Shown one piece after another: positions 54,683 through 63,865 of a DNA stretch of 64,000 nucleotides (the stretch's first letter is position 1; every line of letters begins with the position of its first letter). The translations under genes and the position numbers were made by a program. Origin of the DNA: Beijerinckiaceae bacterium (GTDB taxonomy: Bacteria > Pseudomonadota > Alphaproteobacteria > Rhizobiales > Beijerinckiaceae); assembly GCA_947453205.1 (NCBI GenBank), contig CANGFT010000019.1, positions 1 to 64,000 of the forward strand. Direction: 5' to 3'. The notes below the pieces were generated by a model, which saw only the letters and a program-made list of their open reading frames with translations, searched no databases and was not told where the DNA came from.

Positions 54683-55525
54683 ATGAAGATCACGAAGCTT
54701 CATCCGTCGCTTGGCGCTGAAATCAGTGGCGTCGATCTCTCAAAGCCTCTGGATGAGGCCACGCGGGCGAAGATCGCAAGGGCGTTTGACGAACATATCG
54801 TCCTCGTCATTCGCGACCAGGATCTTGACGAAGCCGGTCAGCTTGAGGCCGCCGGCGTTTTCGGCAAGGTCACCATCCGTCGGCGGCCGCCCGGAAAAAA
54901 CCCCGGCGGGGCCTTTGATACGCCCTTCATGCTCGTGACCAACATCATCCAGCCCAATGGTCAGTCGCTCGGCGCCTTTGGCGATGGGGAGATGTGGTTC
55001 CACCATGACACCAGCTACTATCCGGAGCCCCATCGTGCGACGCTTCTCTACGCGATGAAGCTGCCGACATGGGGTGGCGAGACCTGCTTCTCGAACATGT
55101 ATCAGGCCTATGAGAACATCCCGCAAAAGCTGCGTGATCGGCTTGAAGGGCGGCGTGTTCTGCAGATACACGAATACAAGCGGCGCGAGAGGCTGAATCT
55201 TGACGAGGTCGATTTCGACAAGGTCCGGCATTTCGAACAGCCGATCTTCATCACCCACCCCGCCACCAGACGAAAGGCGCTCTACATCAGCCGCCTGATG
55301 TCAGCACGGATCGAGGGCCTTTCGAAAGCGGAGAGCGAAGACGCGCTGGAGCAGCTTTTCGAGATCTCCGAGGATCCCTCCATCGTCTTCGAACATGAAT
55401 GGAGGCTTGGCGACATGGTGATTTGGGATAATTGGTGCTCGATCCACGCCCGCAAGGATTTCCCGCGCGATCAGGAAAGACTGATGCGTCGCTGCACCAT
55501 CGAAGGTCAGGCCATGCAGTTCTAG
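54683..55525 (+). CDS. TauD/TfdA-family Fe(II)/2-oxoglutarate dioxygenase
   Basis: 280 residues. The facial triad's HxD is in WFHHDTSY (His107, Asp109), and the distal His lies in WCSIHARKD, followed by the 2-oxoglutarate-binding Arg in RLMRRCTIEG. Family members cleave taurine, alkylsulfates or phenoxyacetates through hydroxylation. ATG 54683 has AGGGGGG upstream. It is convergent with the aminotransferase operon and faces a hairpin at its end. Confidence 0.9.
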   Translation: MKITKLHPSLGAEISGVDLSKPLDEATRAKIARAFDEHIVLVIRDQDLDEAGQLEAAGVFGKVTIRRRPPGKNPGGAFDTPFMLVTNIIQPNGQSLGAFGDGEMWFHHDTSYYPEPHRATLLYAMKLPTWGGETCFSNMYQAYENIPQKLRDRLEGRRVLQIHEYKRRERLNLDEVDFDKVRHFEQPIFITHPATRRKALYISRLMSARIEGLSKAESEDALEQLFEISEDPSIVFEHEWRLGDMVIWDNWCSIHARKDFPRDQERLMRRCTIEGQAMQF

Positions 55526-55560
55526 GGCTGACGCTGGTCAGCCATGCCCTGGTCAGCCCT
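55524..55560. terminator. Hairpin between convergent TauD and aminotransferase genes
   Basis: AGGGCTGAC and GTCAGCCCT are perfectly complementary across a 19-base loop that itself contains GCTGGTCAGC. It overlaps the last codons of the minus-strand aminotransferase and lacks a T-run, so the terminator role is tentative. Confidence 0.5.
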
Positions 55561-56863
55561 TGGCTTCGCGCATGGCGCGGGTGGCGACATCCTCCAGCCA
55601 GCCGAAGTCCATCGAAGCGTGGGCCTCGCAGATGAACCATGGCTCGCGCGAGTCGGGCTCAAGCATCAGCCCGTGTTCGATCAATCGCCACGCGAACTTC
55701 GCGTAGAGTTCGGAATCGGTCACGCGCCAGTCGCGATAATTGTTCGGAACCTTCTGAGAGAAATGGATGCCGAGCATGGCCGGGGGGCCGGCGAAGCAAT
55801 GTTCAATTCCCGCAGCGGTGAAGACGCGGCCCAGAATGGCGCTGATCTTTTCGCCTGCGGCGTCGATTGTCTTGCAGGCGTCCGTGTGGGCGAGGATGTC
55901 GAGCGTCGCGGAGGCGGCGCTGAGCGCGATGAGGTTGGCGGTGTAGGTGCCCCCATGCACAACGCCGCCCTTGAATGAGCCGACGCTGTCCATGACATCC
56001 GCACGCCCGCCGAAAGCGGCGACGGGATAGCCATTGCCCATGGCCTTTGCGTAGGTGGTGAGGTCCGCATGGATTCCGTAAAGCTGCTGCGCGCCGCCCG
56101 GAGCGACGCGAAAGCCGGTCTTCACCTCGTCGAGGATCAGCATGACGCCATGCTTCGTGCAGAGATCGCGCAGATATTGCAGCCATTCCTGCGTCGCTGA
56201 AATGGAGCCGGCGTTGCCGATGATGGGCTCGAGAAGCACTGCGGCCAGATCATCCCCGTGGTCGCGGAAAAGCTGGTCGAGAATCTCGAAATCGTTCAGC
56301 CGGATCAAGGTGACGAGGTCGCGGGTCTTGTCGGGAATTCCTGCGCCGAAGGGAATGATCGATGGCTCGATGCGCCCGCGCGGATCCCAGTTCTCAAGAT
56401 CCGACTTCCACATCATCTCGTCATAAAGGCCGTGGAAACTGCCCTCGACGATGGCGATATGCTTGCGCTTCGTGAAGCCGCGCGCCGTGCGCACCGCGCC
56501 CATCACGGCCTCGGTGCCGGAATTGGCGAAACGCATCTTCTGGATATTGGGGCAAAGCGCCTTGATCTGCTGGACCACCTTGATGTCCAGCGGCGTCGAA
56601 AACCCCGAGAGCGTGCCGCCCGTGGTGATCTGGTCGATGACAGCCTGATCGACGCGCTTGTCGCGGTACCCAAGGATGATCGGCCCATAGCCAAGACGGA
56701 AGTCCACATAGGTCTTGCCGTCGCAATCCGTCAGTTCGCAGCCCTGCGCGCTCTTGATGAAGAGCGTGCGGTCTTCGCCCCAATAACGATAATTCTCCGC
56801 CACGCCCTGGGGCATGTGGTGATGAGCTTCTGCGAGCAGGCGCGTCTGTTCCGGACGGTTCAT
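55553..56863 (-). CDS. Class III PLP-dependent aminotransferase (glutamate-1-semialdehyde aminomutase-like)
   Basis: 436 residues. The PLP region has LILDEVKTGFRVAPGG, with the Asp that contacts the pyridine nitrogen, and the Schiff-base Lys in TYAKAMGNGYP. GSA-aminomutase features MRFANSGTEA and VEGSFHG are present. The context and lack of heme genes argue for an amino-acid transaminase or aminomutase rather than HemL. ATG 56863 overlaps the stop of the upstream dehydrogenase in ATGA, so they are coupled. Confidence 0.88.
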   Translation of the reverse strand: MNRPEQTRLLAEAHHHMPQGVAENYRYWGEDRTLFIKSAQGCELTDCDGKTYVDFRLGYGPIILGYRDKRVDQAVIDQITTGGTLSGFSTPLDIKVVQQIKALCPNIQKMRFANSGTEAVMGAVRTARGFTKRKHIAIVEGSFHGLYDEMMWKSDLENWDPRGRIEPSIIPFGAGIPDKTRDLVTLIRLNDFEILDQLFRDHGDDLAAVLLEPIIGNAGSISATQEWLQYLRDLCTKHGVMLILDEVKTGFRVAPGGAQQLYGIHADLTTYAKAMGNGYPVAAFGGRADVMDSVGSFKGGVVHGGTYTANLIALSAASATLDILAHTDACKTIDAAGEKISAILGRVFTAAGIEHCFAGPPAMLGIHFSQKVPNNYRDWRVTDSELYAKFAWRLIEHGLMLEPDSREPWFICEAHASMDFGWLEDVATRAMREAKG

Positions 56864-57768
56864 GGCTTTTGTCCACAGGGCGGGCGCAGGAGCAGGCCCG
56901 CGCTCTCTTCAATCAATCGCACGACGTGAAGTTCAGCAGCGTCGCCGCCATAGGTCTTGCGGGCCAACTCAAACCGCTCGCGCGCGAGCCCCCCCATCGT
57001 GAGCTCGACGCCTTGCTCGGCTGCGATCTCATGGGCGAGGCGCAGATCCTTGCAGCAAAGGTCAAGCGTGAAGCTGGGATCATAATGACCGGCGAAGATC
57101 GAGGGAATGTCATGGTCCGCGACCCATGAGCCGCCAGCGCTCGCCCTGATCGCTTCAGCGACCGTATCAAGGGGGATCCCGGCCTTCGCGCCAAGCATCA
57201 GCCCCTCTCCCACTGCAGCCGCATGCACGAACCACAGGAGATTGGTGATGAGCTTGATGGTTGCGCCATTGCCGTGAGCGCCGACATGGAAAATCTTCTC
57301 GCCGATGACATCGAAGATCGGCCTGTATTTCTCGAAGGCCTGCTGCGAGCCAGCGGCGAAGATCCCAAGTCGCCCTTCGCGCGCGCCATCGATGGCGTTG
57401 GTGACGGGAGACTCGAGATAATCAACGCCCAGCGCCTCGGCCTGCGCGCCAATGCGCCGCGCGAGCTCAACCGAGCTCGTCGTCGTGTCAATGAGACCAG
57501 CGCCTTTCTTCATCGCGCCGAGCAGGCCCTGCCCCAAGAGCAGCCCCTCGACCTGTGTTGGCCCCGGAAGAGACAGGAAGACGACATCAGCGCGCCGGGC
57601 GCTCGCAAGAAGATCATCAGCCCTGACCCCGCCGAGCGGCAGGAGATTGGCGAACTTCGTTTCGTCGAGATCGGCGAGCGACAGGGCGTAGCCAGCGCGC
57701 AGGAGATTGGCGGCGATGGGATTGCCCATATTGCCTGTGCCGACGAACAGGATCGATGGCTTGGTCAT
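56860..57768 (-). CDS. NAD(P)-dependent beta-hydroxyacid dehydrogenase (3-HIBADH / tartronate-semialdehyde reductase family)
   Basis: 302 residues: Rossmann motif FVGTGNMGNPIAANLLRAG at about residues 7-25, substrate-loop DTTTSSVELARR, and the catalytic Lys in GNGATIKLITNLLW near 170. ATG 57768 (MTKPSIL) is taken as the start; a TTG at 57780 would give a four-base overlap with the methyltransferase stop. It is the middle gene of a three-gene operon and second member of its family here. Confidence 0.87.
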   Translation of the reverse strand: MTKPSILFVGTGNMGNPIAANLLRAGYALSLADLDETKFANLLPLGGVRADDLLASARRADVVFLSLPGPTQVEGLLLGQGLLGAMKKGAGLIDTTTSSVELARRIGAQAEALGVDYLESPVTNAIDGAREGRLGIFAAGSQQAFEKYRPIFDVIGEKIFHVGAHGNGATIKLITNLLWFVHAAAVGEGLMLGAKAGIPLDTVAEAIRASAGGSWVADHDIPSIFAGHYDPSFTLDLCCKDLRLAHEIAAEQGVELTMGGLARERFELARKTYGGDAAELHVVRLIEESAGLLLRPPCGQKP

Positions 57769-57776
57769 GGGGATGA

Positions 57777-58487
57777 TCAAGCCTTGCGGAAGGCCAGAAA
57801 CTTCCCCTTGCCGCCGGTTTGCGGGACATGGGCGAAGCCCAGCTCGCCCAACATGTCCAGCGTCTCCGCCCAGGAATAGGTCCGGTAATCGATGGTCTGG
57901 GCCATGACCTTACGGCCGTCATCGATCAGGAAATAATCCTTCTGGAAGCCATGAGCATGAGGCGTGATCTTCTGCGCATAGGTCATGCCGTTGGAGATCG
58001 GCGTCTCATAGTCGAAATGCGGACCCTGTATGCCCAGCAACAGCATCCCGCCGGAGGAAATCTGGTCGGCCAGCTTCTTGAGGCCGGTGCGGTTTTCACC
58101 ATCGCCAGAAATGTGGCTCACCATGAAGGGCTCTTTCTCGCCATCGATGACAAAATACCAGACGCCTCCATAGGAAAAAGCGGCGTCGTATTTTTCAGTG
58201 AGCGAGAGATCAACCACATTCTGCGTGGCCAGCGAGATGAAGGGAAAGCGCTCCAGACGTTTGCGCGCCTGGGTCAGCATGGCCTCGGTGAGATCTATGC
58301 CCGTGATGCGCGCCCCGGAGTTGCGCCGACCGAACTCCTCAAGAATGAGCCCGGTGCCACATCCGATTTCGAGAACGTGCGTAAAAGGACCATGCCGCTC
58401 GAGATCATCGACAATCTGAACATAATCGTAATATCCCGATGTCATGATGACATCGTAATAAGACGACATGTTTGTATAGTCACCCAT
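57777..58487 (-). CDS. Class I SAM-dependent methyltransferase
   Basis: 236 residues. SAM motif I is VLEIGCGTGLILEEF near residue 40, with GIDLTEAML as the acidic motif II. The N-terminus MGDYTNMSSYYDVIM is Tyr-rich, as in small-molecule methyltransferases. GGGAA lies seven bases before ATG 58487. It leads the operon with the dehydrogenase and aminotransferase. A small acid or amine is a likely substrate type, but the target is not known. Confidence 0.82.
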   Translation of the reverse strand: MGDYTNMSSYYDVIMTSGYYDYVQIVDDLERHGPFTHVLEIGCGTGLILEEFGRRNSGARITGIDLTEAMLTQARKRLERFPFISLATQNVVDLSLTEKYDAAFSYGGVWYFVIDGEKEPFMVSHISGDGENRTGLKKLADQISSGGMLLLGIQGPHFDYETPISNGMTYAQKITPHAHGFQKDYFLIDDGRKVMAQTIDYRTYSWAETLDMLGELGFAHVPQTGGKGKFLAFRKA

Positions 58488-58893
58488 CGCTGTTTTCCCG
58501 AGTCAGAGCAAAGCACGCCCTGCTTGGCGGCAGGCGCGTAATGTCACGCCAAAGCTTACAGCACTCCACGGCAGGGTCAATGCTGACGCTGCTGTATGGT
58601 TTCTGGCGGCCGCGGCGTATTGCCCCTACCTCGAAGGCTCAAAGGACCGCAAGCCGACCATTTTGTCGCTGGGATGCGATCGGGCTGCCGAACCCTGTCA
58701 GCGCCGACTTCCTTTAATTCAAACGCTCGCATAAATTCGTTTTAATTAAATTAATATTTGTATTATTTTTAAATACACACCATCCTGATCGACGCCGGGC
58801 GGTTTGCGCGCCTTGCGGCAGGCGCGCAAATCGAATCCTGTTTCATTGGCCGGGGAGGCTGATAATCTGAAGACATAAATGGGGAGGGCAACC
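58488..58893. promoter_or_regulatory. 406-base divergent intergenic region with AT tract and perfect inverted repeat
   Basis: No gene is seen. An AT-rich stretch (about 58733-58780) sits in otherwise GC-rich DNA and is a good place for promoters of the methyltransferase and GST genes. TTTGCGCGCC (58803-58812) and GGCGCGCAAA (58821-58830) form a perfect ten-base inverted repeat separated by eight bases. This could be an operator for the GST gene or a hairpin. Confidence 0.5.
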
Positions 58894-59520
58894 ATGATCG
58901 ACTTCTATTTCTGGACCACGGACAATGGCTACAAAGCGCGCATGGGCATGGAGGAGTCCGGCCTTCCCCATCGGCTGAAGATCATCAACATCCGCAACCG
59001 CGACCAATTTGCGCCGGACTATCTGAAGATCAGCCCCGGCCATAAGATCCCCGCGCTCGTCGATCATGACGGACCCGGCGGCCAGCGCATCACTCTGTGC
59101 GAGTCCGGAGCCATCCTGAAATATGTTTCGGAGAAATCAGGCAACGGACTTTACCCCACAGATCCCATAGCCCGGATCAAGTGCGATCAATGGCTCTTTT
59201 ACGGCTCCGCCACCTTCACCACGCTGGCCCAGCAATTCGGCCATTGGGTCAAGCGCAACCCTGAAGCCGTGCCGCAGCCGCAAAAACACTATACCGAAGT
59301 CCTGAAGGACATGCTGACGACGCTCGACAGGCATCTTGCCGACAACGAGTATTTCACCGGCGCTTACTCCGCGGCCGACATCTCCATGTATGCCGATGTC
59401 CATCTGCACGGGGTTCAGGACATCGGTCTTGGCGATTATCCGAATGTCCGGCGGTGGCATGACGCGATTGAACAGCGGCCCGCGACCCAGCGTGCATGGG
59501 GCCCATACGAAGCGTCCTGA
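58894..59520 (+). CDS. Glutathione S-transferase
   Basis: 208 residues. The N-terminal thioredoxin-like domain contains PGHKIPALVDHD (cis-Pro) and CESGAILKYVSEK, the glutathione-binding segment. The C-terminal helical domain has SAADISMYADV. It resembles YfcG/YghU-type bacterial GSTs. ATG 58894 (MIDFYF) has GGGAGGG upstream. It probably conjugates or reduces electrophiles formed in the surrounding oxidative pathways. Confidence 0.92.
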   Translation: MIDFYFWTTDNGYKARMGMEESGLPHRLKIINIRNRDQFAPDYLKISPGHKIPALVDHDGPGGQRITLCESGAILKYVSEKSGNGLYPTDPIARIKCDQWLFYGSATFTTLAQQFGHWVKRNPEAVPQPQKHYTEVLKDMLTTLDRHLADNEYFTGAYSAADISMYADVHLHGVQDIGLGDYPNVRRWHDAIEQRPATQRAWGPYEAS

Positions 59521-59547
59521 TGATTGGACGGGTCATAGCGCCGCCGC

Positions 59548-60699
59548 TTACTGGGCAGCCACGGCGCCCTGCCTGCTCGCGGCGTAATGCCGACGCACAG
59601 CAGGCCAAACCTCGGAGCCGAGGAGCGTGAGCGACTCGCGCTCCCATTCTTCGTTTGGTCCGCTCCAGTCCATGCCCGAAACCAGCAGGTGGTCGAAGGG
59701 CCCGACGCTGTCACGCAAGGCGATCAATTTGTCCCGCACGGTCGCCGGAGAGCCAAAGATGACGCGCGACATCATCACGCTCTGGGCGGTCACATCGCTG
59801 TCGGCCATATCCGGCGCGCTTTTTAGGGCGGCGATTTTTCCTGCGCGGGTGAGAACCTGCCTGATGTAGTCATAATAAAAGAGCACGGCGCTCTCGGCAT
59901 GGCGGAGGCGTCGTTCGGCCTCAGCGTCGCTGGGGGCCACAAGCACGGTCCGCGCCACCCGCCAGTTCGAGCCATCCACGGGCCGCCCTGCCGCAGCCAG
60001 CCCCCGGCTATATTGCACCCAGTGGGTCGCAAGGCTGGAGGGGGTCAGGAGCGCGCTCGAAAGCGGCCCCCAGCCGCGCTCACCGGCCAGCAAAGCTGTA
60101 CTGGAGTTCGGCGTCGACGTCGAGACGTGGATCGGCGGCCCCTCGGGGCTATGCGGCTTGGGAAGAATCCCCATCTGCAATTCGAGATGGACATTCCTGG
60201 CGATGGCGAATTTCCAGAACTCGCCATTGAATTCATAAGGGGGCCCCTGCCGCCAGATCGCCTGCATCATGGCCAGCGATTCAAGCATCATGCGTTTGCG
60301 CGTCGGCTCATCTGCTAGCTGGAACAGCTCCCAATCCGAGGGCAGGCTCCCGGTTCCCACGCCAAAGCGAAAACGTCCCTTGGCCATCTGGTCGAACTGC
60401 GCGACCTCAGCTCCAATCACGGCCGGATGCCGGTTTGGGAGGCTGATGACGCCTGTTCCAAAGGTGAGGTTCTTCGTCTGAGGCAAGAGGCTCGCCATGA
60501 ACATCAGCGGCGAGGGAATGGCCTCGCTGGTGGCCGAGAAATGTTCGCCGAGCCAGAACTCGTCAAAGCCCGCCCTGTCGAGCAGCAGGCCCTTCTGCGT
60601 CACCTCATCCATCACCTGGCCCATGGTGCGGCCAGGCGGCGACAGGGGCATGAGGAAAATTCCGAGATTCAACGCGCCCTCCCGAGGTCTGTTTGGCAT
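59548..60699 (-). CDS. LLM-class flavin-dependent oxidoreductase
   Basis: 383 residues with luciferase-family motifs FDEFWLGEHFS, LTFGTGVISLPNRHPAVIGAE and RFRFGVGTGSLPSDW. It is only distantly similar to the LLM enzymes at 33772 and 45537. Convergent with the GST gene, 27 bases apart. A separate transcript from a promoter in the 150 bases shared with the RTX-like gene is likely. Confidence 0.87.
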   Translation of the reverse strand: MPNRPREGALNLGIFLMPLSPPGRTMGQVMDEVTQKGLLLDRAGFDEFWLGEHFSATSEAIPSPLMFMASLLPQTKNLTFGTGVISLPNRHPAVIGAEVAQFDQMAKGRFRFGVGTGSLPSDWELFQLADEPTRKRMMLESLAMMQAIWRQGPPYEFNGEFWKFAIARNVHLELQMGILPKPHSPEGPPIHVSTSTPNSSTALLAGERGWGPLSSALLTPSSLATHWVQYSRGLAAAGRPVDGSNWRVARTVLVAPSDAEAERRLRHAESAVLFYYDYIRQVLTRAGKIAALKSAPDMADSDVTAQSVMMSRVIFGSPATVRDKLIALRDSVGPFDHLLVSGMDWSGPNEEWERESLTLLGSEVWPAVRRHYAASRQGAVAAQ

Positions 60700-60849
60700 A
60701 GAACATCCGAGATTTCCGGCTGATGCAAGTCCGGGAAGGCGGTCTTATCGGGTCGCCCCTGGCGCAGCGCACAGGATGTTCTGAAAAATAATGGTTAACA
60801 AAATAAAAAAACGCCTCCTCAGACCGTCTTAGGTGGGAGGAGAGCATCA

Positions 60850-63045
60850 ATGGTTAAGTCGATCAAGGGTACGGCCGTTCAGGACACCATCCTTGGCACT
60901 CAGGATGTTGACTTTATCGAAGCCGGAGACGGGTCGGACCTGATTTACGGTTTTCTCCGCGCCGATACGATCGACGGCGGGAACGGCTATGACACGCTCT
61001 TCATCACCGGCACATCCGTCGATCTTAATGTGGCGACGAACGCGCAGTTGCTGAGCGTCGAAGAGGTCTCCGCAAAACTTGCCCTCGGTGGCGTCACCAT
61101 CAATCTGGCGAGCCAGATTGAAGGCTTCACGCTCATTGGCAGCGCCTTCAGCGACATCCTGACGGGCGGTTCGGGAACCAACAACATCGACGCAAGCGAC
61201 GGCGACGACACGATCAAGGGCTTTGGCGGATCGGATACGGTCAACGGCGGGGCAGGCGCCGATACGCTCGTGCTGACTGCAGACATCCTTGGCGCCAATG
61301 ATATTCAGATATCCGGCATTGAAAATGTCATCGCCTCCGGCGCAACCAAAGGCCTCACCATCAACCTTGGCCGGCAGTCTGAGCGATTTTATCTCATCGG
61401 CAGCGCATTTGGCGATGACATAACGGGCGGGTCCGGCGCAGATGTCATCAACACCGGCGATGGCGACGACAAGATTCAGGGATACCTTGGAAATGATTAC
61501 ATCAATGGCGGCAATGGCTCCGACACCCTCTATCTGCTCCTGACCTCGCTCAATCTGAACGGGGCGCTGGATGTTCAGTTGACGAATGTTGAAACCATCT
61601 CCGCCGCCAAGGCAGTCCTTGGGGTGGTGATCGATCTGTCCAGCCAAACCGAAGGCTTCACCATCCTCGGCAGCGATCAAAGCGATTATATCAAAGGGGG
61701 CGCAGGCGCCGACATTTTCATCGGCAGTTCTGGCATGGACACGGTGGACGGGGGTTTTGGCGAGGACCGGCTCGTTCTGACCTCAGACCTCAACAACATC
61801 ACGAATGCGCAACTGGTGAGCATCGAAACCATCTCGGCGGCGGACGCCGTCAGAGGGCTCACCATCAATCTCGTCGCGCAGAATGAACGGATCAACGTCA
61901 TCGGAAGCGCGTTTTCCGATACGGTGACCGGTGGCGTTGGCCTCGACATCATTTCATCGGGCGGTGGCGATGACGTCATCAAGGGCTTCAGCAGCGCGGA
62001 TACGATTGATGGTGGCGCAGGGTTCGATACGCTGGTCCTTACGGTGACCTCGACAAACCTCAACAGCGCGACGGACAGTCAACTGACCAATGTCGAAGCG
62101 ATCTCCGCGATTGGTTCGACCCTTGGCGTCAACATCAGTCTCACAGCCCAGACAGAGGGCTTCAAACTCACCGGAAGCGCCTATTCGGATACGCTGAGAG
62201 GCGGGGCGGGCGACGATCAGTTCTATGGTTTCAACGGCAGCGACATCGTCGATGGCGGCAAAGGAGCCGATACGCTCCTCCTCCAGGCGACCTCAGCCAA
62301 CCTCAACGGTTCTTCGGACGCTCAGTTGCTCAATTTGGAGACCATCTCCGCCTTCAACGCGACATCTGGCGTCACCATAGCCCTCTACAACCAGTCGGAA
62401 GGCTTCAATATCGAGGGAAGCAATTTTGCGGATCAGTTGAGCGGATCTTCGCAATCAGACACCTTCATCGGCTTTAAGGGAGCCGATACGATCGATGGCG
62501 GCGGCGGCGTGGACATCGTCAAAATCGACGGGACGTCGCTTAACCTGAACAATGCAAGCAACGCTCAACTCGTCAATGTCGAAAAAATCTCTGCGGCAAA
62601 CGCCTCGACTGGCGTCATCATCGACCTGTCGAAGCAGACCGAACGGATTGACATTGTCGGCAGCGGTTATGGCGATACGCTCATTGGCGGCCCGGGCGCC
62701 AACTATCTGACTGGCGGCGCGGGAGCGGACCATTTCGTTTTCAAAGGCCCCTTAGGCGTCACAAACATCGATACGCTGGTCGACTTCACGCCAAACATTG
62801 ACGTGCTGGACTTCAGCCAGACGAGTTTCGTCAGTCTGGGCGTCGTGGGCCCGCTCGGGGCATCGGCTTTCTGGTCGTCAAGCAGCGATGCGTCCGCGCA
62901 TGATGGCGATGATCGGCTTGTTTACAACACCGCGACCGGCGCACTCTATTATGACGCCGACGGGATAGGTGGGGCGGCGGCAGTCCAGATCGCCAGATTC
63001 AGCAGCCTTCCAGGACTTTCGGCGACGGATTTCTTCATCGTCTGA
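60850..63045 (+). CDS. RTX-like repeat protein with seven composite repeats
   Basis: 731 residues, acidic, Gly/Asp/Asn-rich, no cysteine and no N-terminal signal, consistent with type I secretion. Seven repeats start near residues 41, 131, 218, 299, 386, 467 and 548 (period 81-90). Each has a calcium-type GG-x-G-x-D stretch (IDGGNGYDTL) followed by a conserved insert: NLN, AQL-NVE-ISA, a GVTINL-like strand and QTEGF-I-GSA. The C-terminus (GGAGADHFVFKG, DTLVDFTPNIDVLDFSQ, DFFIV) matches the terminal region of RTX proteases and adhesins. No catalytic domain is seen. ATG 60850 has GGGAGGAG upstream. Type I exporter genes are not in the window. Confidence 0.85.
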   Translation: MVKSIKGTAVQDTILGTQDVDFIEAGDGSDLIYGFLRADTIDGGNGYDTLFITGTSVDLNVATNAQLLSVEEVSAKLALGGVTINLASQIEGFTLIGSAFSDILTGGSGTNNIDASDGDDTIKGFGGSDTVNGGAGADTLVLTADILGANDIQISGIENVIASGATKGLTINLGRQSERFYLIGSAFGDDITGGSGADVINTGDGDDKIQGYLGNDYINGGNGSDTLYLLLTSLNLNGALDVQLTNVETISAAKAVLGVVIDLSSQTEGFTILGSDQSDYIKGGAGADIFIGSSGMDTVDGGFGEDRLVLTSDLNNITNAQLVSIETISAADAVRGLTINLVAQNERINVIGSAFSDTVTGGVGLDIISSGGGDDVIKGFSSADTIDGGAGFDTLVLTVTSTNLNSATDSQLTNVEAISAIGSTLGVNISLTAQTEGFKLTGSAYSDTLRGGAGDDQFYGFNGSDIVDGGKGADTLLLQATSANLNGSSDAQLLNLETISAFNATSGVTIALYNQSEGFNIEGSNFADQLSGSSQSDTFIGFKGADTIDGGGGVDIVKIDGTSLNLNNASNAQLVNVEKISAANASTGVIIDLSKQTERIDIVGSGYGDTLIGGPGANYLTGGAGADHFVFKGPLGVTNIDTLVDFTPNIDVLDFSQTSFVSLGVVGPLGASAFWSSSSDASAHDGDDRLVYNTATGALYYDADGIGGAAAVQIARFSSLPGLSATDFFIV

Positions 63046-63421
63046 ACGCAGCCTTTGCGGCCTCAGGTCTTGCTCCTGAAAGCCTGTTCATGAGCGCTTC
63101 GGTCAAAAGTAGAATTTAAAATTTATTGCCCAGATTATGCTGCGAATTGTTGATCCAGGATCAACAGCGTCGGCCTTCGTCGATGTGGTCCAAGGAGGCA
63201 CGGTCGGCCTATCCGCCTGCTTTTTCGGTTGAGGCATGGCGTCTCCAGAGCGCAATGAACAGAAAAAGTCCGGATGATTTGCAAACAACACGCAAGGCTG
63301 ACGTAACTGACTTGATTCTGCAGCCCAAAAGATGGTCGATTGCGGATTGACCGTAAATGTGATTCGTCCCGGTGGTTGATCTTCAAACTGATGGACAATG
63401 GTCACACGTGGAGGGGTCCAG
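63046..63421. promoter_or_regulatory. 376-base gap containing a perfect palindrome
   Basis: No convincing gene. GTTGATCC-A-GGATCAAC at 63149-63165 is a perfect inverted repeat, a possible operator or the core of a short hairpin. An AT-rich patch (63110-63130) could hold a promoter for the cysteine-cluster gene. Confidence 0.45.
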
Positions 63422-63865
63422 ATGTTGTTTGACCATTGCGCAGCATGTCAGCGATGCTGCGTCGTCGATCCTGGAAGCCCCCCTCTGGAAGTATCATTGA
63501 CGACAGCGGAGTCCTCACGCATTGGCAGCGTATGCATAGAGACGTCTTGTGAAAATCTCGGCCCGAGCGGTTGTTTGATGAAGGATGAGAAGCCTTTCTC
63601 ATGCCGTCTCTATCCCCTGTCCTTCGATCCCGGTTCGCGGCGGTTCTTTTATGATAGCGAATGCCCGATCATGACCACCTACGTCGAACAATTGCACGAC
63701 AGCGAGAGCGAAGCGTCACGCCATTTGCTTTCGATAAAGTCGGAAATTCTGAAATTGGAGAAAAGCGATCCCGAATTCCTTGCCCGAAACCACGAAGTCG
63801 ACGTTGATTATTTCGACTTGATTAAACTTCCAATCAAGTCATCCCTGCAAGGTAACAAAAAATGA
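63422..63865 (+). CDS. YkgJ-type cysteine-cluster protein
   Basis: 147 residues. The N-terminal FDHCAACQRCCVVDPGSPP matches the Cys-x2-Cys-x2-CC cluster of the YkgJ family. Further cysteines (CIETSCENLGPSGCLMKDE, FSCRLYP, ECPIM) complete a probable metal or Fe-S site. ATG 63422 (MLFDHC) has GGAGGGG six bases upstream. Its stop overlaps the next start in ATGA. The role is unknown; family members often accompany enzymes that modify proteins or metabolites. Confidence 0.8.
   Translation: MLFDHCAACQRCCVVDPGSPPLEVSLTTAESSRIGSVCIETSCENLGPSGCLMKDEKPFSCRLYPLSFDPGSRRFFYDSECPIMTTYVEQLHDSESEASRHLLSIKSEILKLEKSDPEFLARNHEVDVDYFDLIKLPIKSSLQGNKK

Noticed and set aside
55553-56863. Assigning the class III aminotransferase as HemL
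   Set aside because: Its operon partners are a methyltransferase and a beta-hydroxyacid dehydrogenase in a catabolic island, and no other tetrapyrrole genes are present.
63103-63405. Small open frames on both strands between the RTX-like and cysteine-cluster genes
   Set aside because: None has a ribosome-binding site or recognisable composition. Overlapping frames on both strands cannot all be real.
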